Shown here in pieces: positions 24,908 through 33,535 of a stretch of 36,498 bases of DNA. Location of the stretch: positions 1 through 36,498 of the forward strand of contig JAFGME010000258.1 in NCBI GenBank assembly GCA_016927695.1, given 5' to 3'. The DNA is from Bacteroidales bacterium. Its GTDB lineage: Bacteria; Bacteroidota; Bacteroidia; Bacteroidales; JAFGHD01. The notes under the pieces were generated by a model. That model was not told where the DNA came from, made no database searches, and saw nothing but the letters and a program-made list of their open reading frames with translations. A program made the position numbers and the translations under genes. The stretch's first letter is position 1; every line of letters starts with the position of its first letter.

Positions 24908-27900
24908 ATGCTATACCCAAAACGACTCATAGAAGTTGACCTGCCGATAAAAAGAATTTCGGCTCATGCACGAAGGGAGAAATCCATCCGGCACGGGCAT
25001 ATTTCTACCTTGCATATCTGGTGGGCAAGACGACCATTGGCAGCCTGCCGCGCGGTATTGTGTGCCTCTTTATGGCCCGACCCGGCTGACCCATTGTGCC
25101 CTGTGGAATTTATTGAATTTGCTCAAAAAGAAATGATAAAGTGGAGTGATAATGAACACTTACGGCTACTCAGCAAAGAAAGCATTGAACACTTCATAAA
25201 AGTAAACCACGACAGTAAATTAGTAAACAACAAAATCCTTTTAAGGCAACTCTTACTTGATTTCATTGCTGATTTTGCGAATTGGGATAACAGTAACCAA
25301 ACTGATTATCTATTCTCCTCCCGTGCTCTCACACAATCTGCCCATGTAGCTTTGGGTGGCGAACCCGGAACCAATCCGCTGGTGGTTGACCCATTTGCAG
25401 GTGGGGGTTCAATTCCTTTGGAAGCATTAAGAGTTGGTGCAGATGTTTTTGCAAGCGACTTAAATGCAATTCCTGTTTTGCTAAATAAAGTTCAGCTTGA
25501 GTACATTCCAAAGTATGGCCAAAAGTTAGCCGATGACGTTAGAAAATGGGGAGCATGGATTAAGGAGCAAGCAGAGGAAGAACTAAAACAATTTTATCCT
25601 GCCATTGAAAAACCGTCAATTGAACTTTATACGCCACAATTAGATGAAACAGTTAAACAAAATGGGAAACTATGGAAAGTAAAACATATAATTAAAGAAA
25701 CTCCACTTGCATATTTATGGGCAAGGACAGTAACATGTGAAGGTCCGAATTGTGGAGTTGAAATTCCAATTATGCGTTCCCTTTGGTTGGCAAAAAAAAG
25801 CAAACGAATAATTGCTTTGACTTTGCTGCCTGATGCTGAAAAGAAAAAAATAGAAATTAAGATTTCTGAAGTTCCATCAGTAAAAATATCAGATGCAGGC
25901 ACAGTTAAACGGGGTTCGGTTATTTGTCCGTGTTGTGATTTTGTTACACCAGTAGCATCAGTAAGATTGCAATTAAAGAAGGTTAATGGTGGAGCTAACA
26001 ACGCGAAATTAATGGCTGTCATTGTGAATTTATCAACTGAAAGAACTTCAAATGGTGTTTCAGAATTCTTTGATGAGAGTAGAAGGTTTTATCGGTTAGC
26101 AAATGAATCAGATTTGTCTTCAGTTATTTTAGCTAATAATGAGTTAGAGAAAAGAATGGCAATATCTAATGATGCACTTTCATTACTGCCAGAGGAGTTA
26201 CTTCCAATAAATCCAAATTTAAAGGATACTACATTAGGATTTCGTGTTCAAGGATATGGCATGACCAAATGGCATCACTTATTTTCCAACAGAGAAATAC
26301 TATGCATCACAACACTTATTAAACATCTTCGTAAAATTAAAGTTGGTACTGATATACATTTTGAACAGGCGGTTAAAACATTATTAGCATTAGCCATTGA
26401 CAGACAAACTGATTATCTAACTTCCTTAACCGTTTGGGCTAACAATGGAGAATTTATAGCTCACACATTTGGCAGGCAAGCTATTCCTATGATTTGGGAT
26501 TTTCCAGAATGTCAAATCTTTGAAAAATTTTCAGGAAATTGGGAAGGTGCTTATGAATGGGTTTCCTTAGTTATTGAAAAAATTTCTTGTGATTTCAAGA
26601 ACACAGGAACATCGCAAATTTCTGACGCAACAAACCATCCGATGCCAGATGATAGTATCGCTTGTTTTTTTACGGACCCTCCTTATTACGATGCTGTTCC
26701 TTATGCTGACCTTTCAGATTTTTTTTATGTGTGGCTTAAACGTAGCATTGGAGATATTCATCCTGATTTATTTAAAGCAGAATTGACGAATAAAAAAGAT
26801 GAATGTATTGTGGATGAAATCAAAGGTAAAGAGAAAAAATACTTTGAAAGAACAATGGGTAAGGCAATGGAAGAAGGAAGAAGAATACTTCAACCAAATG
26901 GAATTGGAATTGTCGTGTTTGCTCATAAAACAACTTCGGGTTGGGAGTCACAACTTCAATCAATGTTAGATGGTGGCTGGATATTCACTGGCTCATGGCC
27001 GATTGACACAGAAAGACCGGGAAGATTAAGGGCCAATAATTCAGCAGCACTTGCGTCCTCTGTACATTTAGTCTGCCGCCCCCGTGAAAACCCCGATGGC
27101 TCATTAATTCAAAACCAAATTGGAGACTGGCGTGATGTGCAGGAAGAACTTCCCAAAAAAATTCATGAATGGATGCCCCGCCTGGCTGCCGAAGGAGTGG
27201 CAGGTGCAGATGCTATTTTTGCCTGTTTGGGCCCGGCATTAGAGATTTTCAGCCGTTACAGCAGCGTTGAAAAACCCAATGGTGATGTGGTTACCCTGCG
27301 TGAATATTTAGAAAAAGTGTGGGCTGCCGTGAGCCAGGAAGCCCTGAATATGGTTTTTACCGGCGGCGAAGCTCAAGGCCTGGAAGAAGATGCAAGGTTA
27401 ACTGCCATGTGGCTATGGACACTCACCGCAGGGGCAACAGACAATGGAGCAGGTAATAATGAAGAAGAAGAAAGCGAAGATGAAGAAAGCAGTGGCGGTG
27501 GAAAACTTACGGGTGGTTTTACTTTGGAGTATGACACAGCACGTAAAATTGCACAAGGCCTGGGCGCCAATCTGGAAGACTTAAAAACCTTGGTTGAAGT
27601 AAAAAGCGACAAAGCCCGTTTACTGCCTGTTGTGGAAAGAACCGGCAAATTGTTTGGTTCGGCAGGCATCCAGCAGCAACCTGTAAGAAAGAAAAAGAAG
27701 GAAGTTCAATTAACCCTTTCATTTGAGAATGCTGAACCGGAAACAGAATCAAAATATGAGATGCCGGAACTGAAAGTGGAACAAACGGGAAAAACCGTTT
27801 TAGACCGTCTGCATCAGGCCATGCTATTGTTCAGCGCCGGAAGAACCGAGGCATTAAAACGGTTTTTGGTGGAAGATGGAGCAGGCAAAGACGACCGGTT

Positions 27901-28003
27901 CTGGAAACTTGCTCAATCGCTCACATCGCTTTACCCGAAAGACACAGATGAAAGGCGTTGGGTGGAAGCCGTTCAAACATACAAAAAGAGTCTGGGATTT
28001 TAA
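24908..28003 (+). CDS. DUF1156 (COG1743) adenine-specific DNA methyltransferase
   Basis: This 1031-residue protein has the N-terminal DUF1156 signature (about 1-60: KRLIEVDLPIKRISAHARRE and HIWWARRPLAACR). AdoMet motif I is DPFAGGGSIPLEA (161-173). A zinc-ribbon-like insertion has Cys277/Cys282 and Cys340/342/343. Catalytic motif IV is DPPYYD (590-595), typical of N6-adenine methylases. The C-terminal third is helical and holds an acidic linker (EEEESEDEESS). It should methylate host DNA as the self-marking component of the system; the target site is unknown. No separate specificity subunit is present. The GC content changes sharply inside the gene: the first 170 bp and the part after about 27050 are GC-rich, the middle is AT-rich. 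The gene ends 19 bp before the nuclease gene. Confidence 0.9.
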   Translation: MLYPKRLIEVDLPIKRISAHARREKSIRHGHISTLHIWWARRPLAACRAVLCASLWPDPADPLCPVEFIEFAQKEMIKWSDNEHLRLLSKESIEHFIKVNHDSKLVNNKILLRQLLLDFIADFANWDNSNQTDYLFSSRALTQSAHVALGGEPGTNPLVVDPFAGGGSIPLEALRVGADVFASDLNAIPVLLNKVQLEYIPKYGQKLADDVRKWGAWIKEQAEEELKQFYPAIEKPSIELYTPQLDETVKQNGKLWKVKHIIKETPLAYLWARTVTCEGPNCGVEIPIMRSLWLAKKSKRIIALTLLPDAEKKKIEIKISEVPSVKISDAGTVKRGSVICPCCDFVTPVASVRLQLKKVNGGANNAKLMAVIVNLSTERTSNGVSEFFDESRRFYRLANESDLSSVILANNELEKRMAISNDALSLLPEELLPINPNLKDTTLGFRVQGYGMTKWHHLFSNREILCITTLIKHLRKIKVGTDIHFEQAVKTLLALAIDRQTDYLTSLTVWANNGEFIAHTFGRQAIPMIWDFPECQIFEKFSGNWEGAYEWVSLVIEKISCDFKNTGTSQISDATNHPMPDDSIACFFTDPPYYDAVPYADLSDFFYVWLKRSIGDIHPDLFKAELTNKKDECIVDEIKGKEKKYFERTMGKAMEEGRRILQPNGIGIVVFAHKTTSGWESQLQSMLDGGWIFTGSWPIDTERPGRLRANNSAALASSVHLVCRPRENPDGSLIQNQIGDWRDVQEELPKKIHEWMPRLAAEGVAGADAIFACLGPALEIFSRYSSVEKPNGDVVTLREYLEKVWAAVSQEALNMVFTGGEAQGLEEDARLTAMWLWTLTAGATDNGAGNNEEEESEDEESSGGGKLTGGFTLEYDTARKIAQGLGANLEDLKTLVEVKSDKARLLPVVERTGKLFGSAGIQQQPVRKKKKEVQLTLSFENAEPETESKYEMPELKVEQTGKTVLDRLHQAMLLFSAGRTEALKRFLVEDGAGKDDRFWKLAQSLTSLYPKDTDERRWVEAVQTYKKSLGF

Positions 28004-28022
28004 TTTGTAAATTTGCTGCAAC

Positions 28023-29126
28023 ATGGAAGGCAATGAAATAAACGCAGGTATTGAAAGCCTTTTGGCCAAAATAAGAGGGCTGATTCAGGATGCACGTCAG
28101 TCGGTTGTAAAGCATGTTGACCATGCAATGACCATTACTTATTTTTTTATAGGGCGATATATTGTTGAGGATGAACAACAGGGAAAAGATCGGGCGGATT
28201 ATTCCGTTCAAACCCTCAAAACACTCAGCAGTAAACTAAGTAAAGAATATGGAAAGGGTTTTTCAGAGCGCAATCTGCAGATGATGCGCAGGTTTTACCT
28301 GGTTTATAAATTGCGTATTGAACCCGGATTAATTTCGCAGACACTGTCTGCGAAATCTGAAGAAATTACTGATAATAAAGGTAATAAATCAATTTTGCAG
28401 ACAGTGTCTGCTGAATTGACCCAACCGTTTGTATTATCATGGTCACATTATCAGTTATTGTGCCGTATTGACAATGAAGACGAGCGAAACTTTTACGAAA
28501 TCGAATCGCAACAAAATAACTGGTCATACCGGGAACTGGAGCGGCAATACAACAGCTCGTTGTATGAACGGCTTGCCTTGAGCAGAAACAAGAAAAAGGT
28601 AAAAGAACTTTCGGAAAAAGGCCATGTACTGGAGGCTCCGGCGGATGCCATCAAAGACCCGCTGGTATTGGAATTTCTGGGTTTAAAGGAAGAAATTTCA
28701 TATACCGAAAGCGACCTGGAAACAGCAATTATTAACAAACTGGAGCATTTCCTGCTCGAAATGGGAAAAGGCTTTTTGTTTTCAGGCAGGCAGGTTCGTA
28801 TCACTTTTGAGGAAGAACATTTTTTTATTGACCTGGTACTCTATAACCGCCTCCTCAGGTGTTTTGTGCTGTTAGACCTGAAGATCGGAAAACTCAAACA
28901 CCAGGACATTGGGCAAATTCAGATGTATGTGAATTATTACGACCGGATGATAAGAACCGAAGATGAAAATCCAACAATTGGGATAATTGTATGCAAGGAT
29001 AAAAAAGACACAGTAGTAGAAATGACCTTGCCCGAAAACAACCGGCAGATTTATGCAAGCAAGTATCAAATGTATCTGCCTTCAAAAGAAGAACTAAAAA
29101 AACTGATTACTCAAAAAGAAAAATAA
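28023..29126 (+). CDS. DUF1016 (YhcG-type) PD-(D/E)XK nuclease domain protein
   Basis: This 367-residue protein has a DUF1016 N-terminal helical domain (about 15-175: ARQSVVKHVDHAMTITYFFIG, GRYIVEDEQQG, YGKGFSERNLQMMRRFY). The C-terminal nuclease-fold domain (about 190-350) has Asp270 in FFIDLVLYN and Asp285-Leu-Lys287 in FVLLDLKIGKL, the D...(D/E)xK active-site pattern, followed by QIQMYVNYYD. Family members are often found with restriction-modification and other defence genes. Here it sits between the methylase (19 bp) and the DUF499 ATPase (1 bp), so it is a candidate cutting subunit. Residues about 104-130 contain two copies of a palindrome-encoded QT(L/V)SA element, probably a solvent-exposed insertion. 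Confidence 0.88.
   Translation: MEGNEINAGIESLLAKIRGLIQDARQSVVKHVDHAMTITYFFIGRYIVEDEQQGKDRADYSVQTLKTLSSKLSKEYGKGFSERNLQMMRRFYLVYKLRIEPGLISQTLSAKSEEITDNKGNKSILQTVSAELTQPFVLSWSHYQLLCRIDNEDERNFYEIESQQNNWSYRELERQYNSSLYERLALSRNKKKVKELSEKGHVLEAPADAIKDPLVLEFLGLKEEISYTESDLETAIINKLEHFLLEMGKGFLFSGRQVRITFEEEHFFIDLVLYNRLLRCFVLLDLKIGKLKHQDIGQIQMYVNYYDRMIRTEDENPTIGIIVCKDKKDTVVEMTLPENNRQIYASKYQMYLPSKEELKKLITQKEK
28332..28411. repeat. Pair of related palindromes inside the DUF1016 gene
   Basis: ATTTCGCAGACA and its exact complement flank a single C at 28332-28356 (a 25-bp perfect palindrome). A second, GCAGACA-G-TGTCTGC, lies at 28397-28411. The two centres are exactly 60 bp apart, so the elements stay in frame and encode SQTLSA and LQTVSA. 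This looks like a small duplicated hairpin element tolerated in a loop between the two domains. Confidence 0.6.
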
Positions 29127-29127
29127 T

Positions 29128-32052
29128 ATGGCTCTCAAACCCTGGTATAACGTAATTACACCAAGAGAAGATTTAGTAGCAGGAAAACCTTTGGATGCTT
29201 CGGAATTTGCTGTTCATCTTGACCATGTTCGGTCAGGCACAGCCCCCAAAGATTACACTGACCCTGAAAGGTTTTTCCACCGCACGTACCTTACCCAAAC
29301 CCTGTTAGACATGGCAGCACAAACCATTCGCAGGTTTTCGGGAATAACAACCGAAACTTCACCGGTATTTAATCTTACCACACAATTTGGCGGCGGTAAA
29401 ACCCACTCCCTCACATTGCTTTACCATTTAGCAATGAACGGCAATAAGGCAAAGAAATTCGAGGGTGTTGACCGCATCCTTACCAAAGCAGAGATAGAGG
29501 AAATCAAAACAGCCAGAGTGGCCATTTTTGTCGGCACAGAATTCAGTTCAGTAAACGGCAGAGGCGAAGAGGGCGAACCCATCCGCAAAACACCCTGGGG
29601 TGAATTGGCTTTTCAGATTGGAGGAACCAATGCATTTGAGCAATTTGCCGAATTAGACAAATCGTTCATTCCACCCGGTGGCGATGACCTGAACAAACTG
29701 TTTGATAAAAAGCAACCTTATTTGTTGCTGTTTGATGAGCTATTAAACTATGTGAGCAAGCACCGGAACTACCACGACCTTGGTGCACAGTTCTACAACT
29801 TTTTGCAAACATTGACGGAATTTGTAAGAAGCAGAGATAATATCGTGTTGGCTGTTTCCATTCCTGCGTCAGAGATGGAAATGAACACCGAAGACCAGGC
29901 TGATTACGACCGATTCAAAAAGATGCTTGACCGCCTGGGCAAAGCTATGTTCATGAGCGCTGAAAAAGAAACCAGCGAAATCATCCGCAGACGGTTATTT
30001 GAGTGGCATGGTTTAACAAATGAAGCCAAAAAAACCATTAACGAATATGTGCAATGGCTTGATGAACACAAGACCCATTTAAGTTTCAATACCGAAACAG
30101 CAAGACAGCAATTTGAATCGTCTTACCCATTCCATCCGGCAGTGTTATCACTTTTTGAAAGGAAATGGCAGGCATTACCAAGATTTCAACAAACAAGGGG
30201 TGTGTTAAGACTATTGGCATTGTGGGTTGCAAAAGTATACAGTGATGGATACAAGCAACTTACAAAAGATGCTTTAATCGCTTTGGGTACTGCACCTTTG
30301 GAAGATGCCAATTTCCGTGCTGCCGTATTTGAACAATTGGGTGAGAATCGTCTGGAAGCAGCCGTAACAACAGATATTGCGGGAAAAGATGATTCCCATG
30401 CCGTTCGTTTAGATAATGAAGCCATTGATGCCATTAAGAAATCGAGATTGCATAAAAAATGTGCAGCCACCATTTTCTTTGAATCCAATGGAGGCCAAAC
30501 AGCCCAGGGATTGGCAACCCTGCCTGAAATTAAACTTTCGGTTGGCGACCCTGATTTGGACATTGGTTTAGTGGATGGAACCATCCAATCGTTGTTAGAC
30601 GGATGCTATTATCTGACGGCAGTAAATAACAAATACAAGTACTCGATTCACGAAAACCTGATAAAACGATTTTCAGACCGTAGGGCAAGCATACAGCCCC
30701 CTGCCATTAATGAATTGGTAGAGGCAGAAATCAGAAAAGTGTTTGATAAAGGCAACGGTTTTGAAAAAGTAATGTTTCCTGAAAGAAACAATCAGGTTAC
30801 CGACCGACCTGTTTTGTCTCTGGTGGTTTTGCATCCATCCAGGAGAATTGCAGATGCCGATACCAAAGCATTCATGGATGATGTTGTAAACAATTACGGT
30901 AGCTCAGCAAGAGTTTATAAAAGTGGTTTAATCTTCTGCGTGGCAGATGATGGTCAACCCATCAAAGAAGAAGCAAAGAAATTTCTGGCATGGGATACTA
31001 TTTATGACGAAGCCTACGAGTTAAAACTGGATGACGACCAGCGCAAGCAGGTTAAAATGAATATGGACAGGGCCAAAAAGGATTTGGTTGAGAACATTTG
31101 GAAAGCATATAAAAATCTGGTATTGCTGAATAAGAATAATCAACTTCAAACAAAGGATTTGGGTTTAATTCATAGCAGTCAGGCACGGACAATTTCAGAA
31201 CTATTCTTAACCCGATTGGAATCTGAAGGTGAAATCACAAGCGAAGTGAATCCCAACTTTTTAGCACGCAACTGGCCACCTGCATTTATTGCATGGAGCA
31301 CAAAAAATGCAAGAGATGCTTTCTATCAGTCGCCCCAATTCCCAAGATTGACAAATCCGGAATCCATTAAAACAACCATTAGCAGAGGCGTTGAAAATGG
31401 TATTCTTGCTTACGTTGGTAAACAAGGAGGCAAATATGAACCTTTTTTCTTTGAAAAATCTTTATTTGCAGGAGATGTAGAAATATCGGATGATATGTTT
31501 ATTCTTACTGCCGAAGAAGCAAGAAAAAACATTGAGCCAAGAAAATTAGCATCAATAAAAATTGTTCCGCCTTCGGTTACATTAGAACCTAAGAAAGCAT
31601 ATTCTTTTATTGCAAAAGGATACGACCAACACAATGATGAAATAAACATTGATAAAGTAGATTGGAAAACAAGTTATGGAACAATAACAGAAGCCGGAGT
31701 ACTAACAGTTGAAGATACAGAGGGCATTTACAAAGTAACTGCTTCTTCAAATGGAATTTCATCAACATCAACTGTAACAGTCCAGAAAAAAGACGAAACA
31801 AAACCACCCATACCGGATACCCCAACCACACCGCCACCGGCAGGAAAAACAAAAATCAGTTGGAGGGGACAGGTTGACACAAAAAAATGGAATGTGTTTT
31901 ATACCAAGGTGCTGGCAAAATTTGCGGCCAATCCTAATCTGAAAATCACCGTGAAGTTTGAGGTGGAAGACGATTCCGCCAACGCAGAACAAAAGAAAGA
32001 AGAAACTAAAACAGCCTTACGTGAAATGGGAATGGAGGAGCTTATGATGTAG
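29128..32052 (+). CDS. DUF499 (COG1483) AAA+ ATPase with an Ig-like insertion
   Basis: This 974-residue ATPase has Walker A TQFGGGKTHSL (Lys91) and Walker B PYLLLFDELLNY (Asp203/Glu204). SYPFHPAVL and RGVLRLLALWV segments match the DUF499 family, which is related to the PglY/BrxC-type ATPases of phage-defence systems. Residues about 810-890 look like a bacterial Ig-like (Big_2) domain: KIVPPSVTLEPKKAYSFIAK, VDWKTSYGTITEAGVL and YKVTASSNGISSTSTVTV. A Pro/Thr linker and the normal family C-terminus (ISWRGQVDTKKWNVFYTKVL to the end) follow. Ig-like domains are unexpected in a cytosolic ATPase; it may be a spacer or a binding surface. The gene starts 1 bp after the nuclease stop and ends the operon. 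Confidence 0.9.
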   Translation: MALKPWYNVITPREDLVAGKPLDASEFAVHLDHVRSGTAPKDYTDPERFFHRTYLTQTLLDMAAQTIRRFSGITTETSPVFNLTTQFGGGKTHSLTLLYHLAMNGNKAKKFEGVDRILTKAEIEEIKTARVAIFVGTEFSSVNGRGEEGEPIRKTPWGELAFQIGGTNAFEQFAELDKSFIPPGGDDLNKLFDKKQPYLLLFDELLNYVSKHRNYHDLGAQFYNFLQTLTEFVRSRDNIVLAVSIPASEMEMNTEDQADYDRFKKMLDRLGKAMFMSAEKETSEIIRRRLFEWHGLTNEAKKTINEYVQWLDEHKTHLSFNTETARQQFESSYPFHPAVLSLFERKWQALPRFQQTRGVLRLLALWVAKVYSDGYKQLTKDALIALGTAPLEDANFRAAVFEQLGENRLEAAVTTDIAGKDDSHAVRLDNEAIDAIKKSRLHKKCAATIFFESNGGQTAQGLATLPEIKLSVGDPDLDIGLVDGTIQSLLDGCYYLTAVNNKYKYSIHENLIKRFSDRRASIQPPAINELVEAEIRKVFDKGNGFEKVMFPERNNQVTDRPVLSLVVLHPSRRIADADTKAFMDDVVNNYGSSARVYKSGLIFCVADDGQPIKEEAKKFLAWDTIYDEAYELKLDDDQRKQVKMNMDRAKKDLVENIWKAYKNLVLLNKNNQLQTKDLGLIHSSQARTISELFLTRLESEGEITSEVNPNFLARNWPPAFIAWSTKNARDAFYQSPQFPRLTNPESIKTTISRGVENGILAYVGKQGGKYEPFFFEKSLFAGDVEISDDMFILTAEEARKNIEPRKLASIKIVPPSVTLEPKKAYSFIAKGYDQHNDEINIDKVDWKTSYGTITEAGVLTVEDTEGIYKVTASSNGISSTSTVTVQKKDETKPPIPDTPTTPPPAGKTKISWRGQVDTKKWNVFYTKVLAKFAANPNLKITVKFEVEDDSANAEQKKEETKTALREMGMEELMM

Positions 32053-32438
32053 GCAATTCATTTTGCCAGGGCAGGCGGATTTACAAATTTGAAAGCAAAT
32101 CACAACCATCTTCATATATTTTCTTCCGGAAATGTAGCATGTTCCTCTCGTTGTGCTCAAACCGTAAGGGCAACACCCGATAAATCATATACTCAAGTTT
32201 CGCATTTAGTCAGGATGGGCTGATAACTTGTTTTACAATCGCATATAACCATTTGTGGCCTTAGCGCCTGCCCGACTGACCCGTCAGGCGGAAATCATTT
32301 ATGGGCTTCGTGGCGGAAAACCAATCCACAAAGCAGAACCGCCACGGGCACAAAAAAGGCCTGCCGGTCCCGCATGCCCCTGGGAAATGACCTGCGGATC
32401 GCCGATATAAGGGAATTCCCAATGATACAATCTTCCGC
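32053..32438. other. Convergent intergenic region with inverted repeats
   Basis: This is 386 bp with no supportable gene, lying between the end of the defence-like operon (plus) and the end of an exported-protein gene (minus). It holds two inverted repeats: CGCCTG/CAGGCG at 32265-32290 (with an inner CTGAC/GTCAG), and CGTGGCGG/CCGCCACG at 32309-32346 with a 22-base loop. Neither is followed by a T run on either strand, so they are weak terminator candidates. They may be remnants of dispersed repeats. Confidence 0.5.
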
Positions 32439-33161
32439 CTATTGGTCGGGTAAATGTCCGGTCTGTTCCTTCATACTTCCGGTGCTATTTTTTTTCAGCA
32501 CAACAGAACAGGGTACATGAACTCCCTTTTCGACAGAGAGACTGTCAATGGTTGTGTTTAAGTAGCCCTCCTTGCTGCACTCCAGTTTCCAGGTGCCCGG
32601 AGTAATCAGGGTACGGATAAAGATACCTTCCCGGTTGCTGAAGAATGTATCTGCCCTGGCATTCATAATCTCAACCGGTATCAGAATCATTCTTGTACCG
32701 GCGAGCGGTTCCCCGGACGATGCTTTGATGGTACCGGTCAAAATTCCCCGTTCGTTAAATTCGGGTTGCCGGCTTCCATAAATTTCCGTTCTGACAGGCA
32801 GAACGGTGGCCCAGATCTCTGTCAATTCAGGGATTTCCCATTTTTGCATCACGTCCATAAGTGCAGTTCCAAATGCCTGATTACCAGTGCTGTTACTGTC
32901 TATGGCAGCAGTATATAGCTTTCCGTGAACCCATTCCATCCGCACATATACGGTTCCTTTCATCCAGGGATCTTCATGATGGTACCGCATCACAACATCG
33001 TGAATGTCATCCCAGTGACTCCGGAAATAATCCATAAATATTTTCATGTTGGGATCCTGGGGAGGATTATGGTTTGTCTGGCCTGAAACAGCCAGGCTGA
33101 GGATCAGGCTTATGCCCAAAACCATTGCCATATTTACAATTGAACCCGTTGTTTTTTGCAT
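32439..33161 (-). CDS. Exported protein with TonB-C-like and carboxypeptidase-regulatory-like domains
   Basis: This 240-residue protein has a signal peptide (about 1-28, ending AVSGQ). Residues about 38-130 (MDYFRSHWDDIHDVVMRY, WMKGTVYVRMEWVHGKLYTAAI, GNQAFGTALMDVMQKWEIPE) resemble the C-terminal domain shared by TonB and AgmX/PglI-type proteins: a helix, a strand pair, a GN..F..AL helix and a W-x-P strand. Residues about 140-220 form a carboxypeptidase-regulatory-like Ig fold (GILTGTIKASSGEPLAGTRM, TPGTWKLECSKEGYLNTTI). It is probably periplasmic or outer-membrane associated. There is no T9SS sorting domain. It has no operon partner; the gene upstream of its start is a tRNA. The similarity calls are by eye. 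Confidence 0.72.
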   Translation of the reverse strand: MQKTTGSIVNMAMVLGISLILSLAVSGQTNHNPPQDPNMKIFMDYFRSHWDDIHDVVMRYHHEDPWMKGTVYVRMEWVHGKLYTAAIDSNSTGNQAFGTALMDVMQKWEIPELTEIWATVLPVRTEIYGSRQPEFNERGILTGTIKASSGEPLAGTRMILIPVEIMNARADTFFSNREGIFIRTLITPGTWKLECSKEGYLNTTIDSLSVEKGVHVPCSVVLKKNSTGSMKEQTGHLPDQ

Positions 33162-33534
33162 CTTAGTTAAAGAGCTTTATAGCATAGAACACTGTTTTTA
33201 CATATCAACGCTTATTCAAAATTAGCCAAATTTGTACCATGGATAGCAACACATTGTTATTCTGTTGATTGTGGCAGGCCGGTGGAATGCTTACCTGCTA
33301 AAAATGTATCGAAACGATCCACTGCTGTGCGTTTGTGAACAAAATATTTTATCCTGATTGGTAATCCCTCAATGGATTCATGATGATTTCCTGTGTTTTC
33401 AATGTTACGGATCATTTGTCCTGATGACCCGAATGCACCCATCCTCAGCCAACTGGCGGGCAGCCATGTCCACCAACCAGAGGACAACCATGTTCACCAA
33501 CCGGCGGATATGTGCCCAACGATCAGGTTGCCTG
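33162..33534. other. Intergenic region between the exported-protein gene and the tRNA terminator
   Basis: There is no convincing gene. A 76-codon minus-strand frame (33257-33487) ends in a protein-like stretch (GLPIRIKYFVHKRTAVDRF) but has no recognisable family, and its 5' part runs through the 24-bp repeats, so I treat it as unproven. No consensus promoter was found before the minus-strand gene at 33161. Confidence 0.4.
33436..33508. repeat. Three imperfect 24-25 bp tandem repeats
   Basis: The units are 33436-33460, 33461-33484 and 33485-33508. The last two are CAGCCATGTCCACC... and CAACCATGTTCACC..., ending CCAACCAGAGGA and CCAACCGGCGGA. The CCAACCGGCGGAT core (33497-33509) recurs in the 64-bp repeats upstream of the tRNA, and GCCCAACGATC (33514-33524) also recurs there. 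The whole 33436-33773 stretch therefore shares one repeat family on both sides of the tRNA gene. Confidence 0.55.
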
Positions 33535-33535
33535 A

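Noticed and set aside
28332-28411. CRISPR-like repeats in the DUF1016 gene, and likewise the 64-bp units near the tRNA
   Set aside because: There are only two or three copies, the intervening sequences are coding or themselves repeated, and there are no cas genes.
24908-29126. Assignment of methylase plus nuclease to a type I restriction system
   Set aside because: There is no HsdS-like specificity gene, and the nuclease is a DUF1016 protein rather than an HsdR translocase.
19747-32052. Assignment of the five-gene unit to BREX or DISARM
   Set aside because: There is no PglZ-type alkaline-phosphatase gene for BREX and no DUF1998 protein or phospholipase-D gene for DISARM. The DUF499 ATPase and the helicase are only shared components.
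7925-32052. Mobile genetic element with integrase or transposase
   Set aside because: I found no recombinase, transposase or relaxase gene and no matching direct repeats at both ends. The tRNA proximity and repeat array are only suggestive.
33257-33487. 76-codon minus-strand frame upstream of the exported-protein gene
   Set aside because: Its 5' part is translated from the 24-bp repeats and no family is recognisable. The protein-like 3' part is too short to support a gene.
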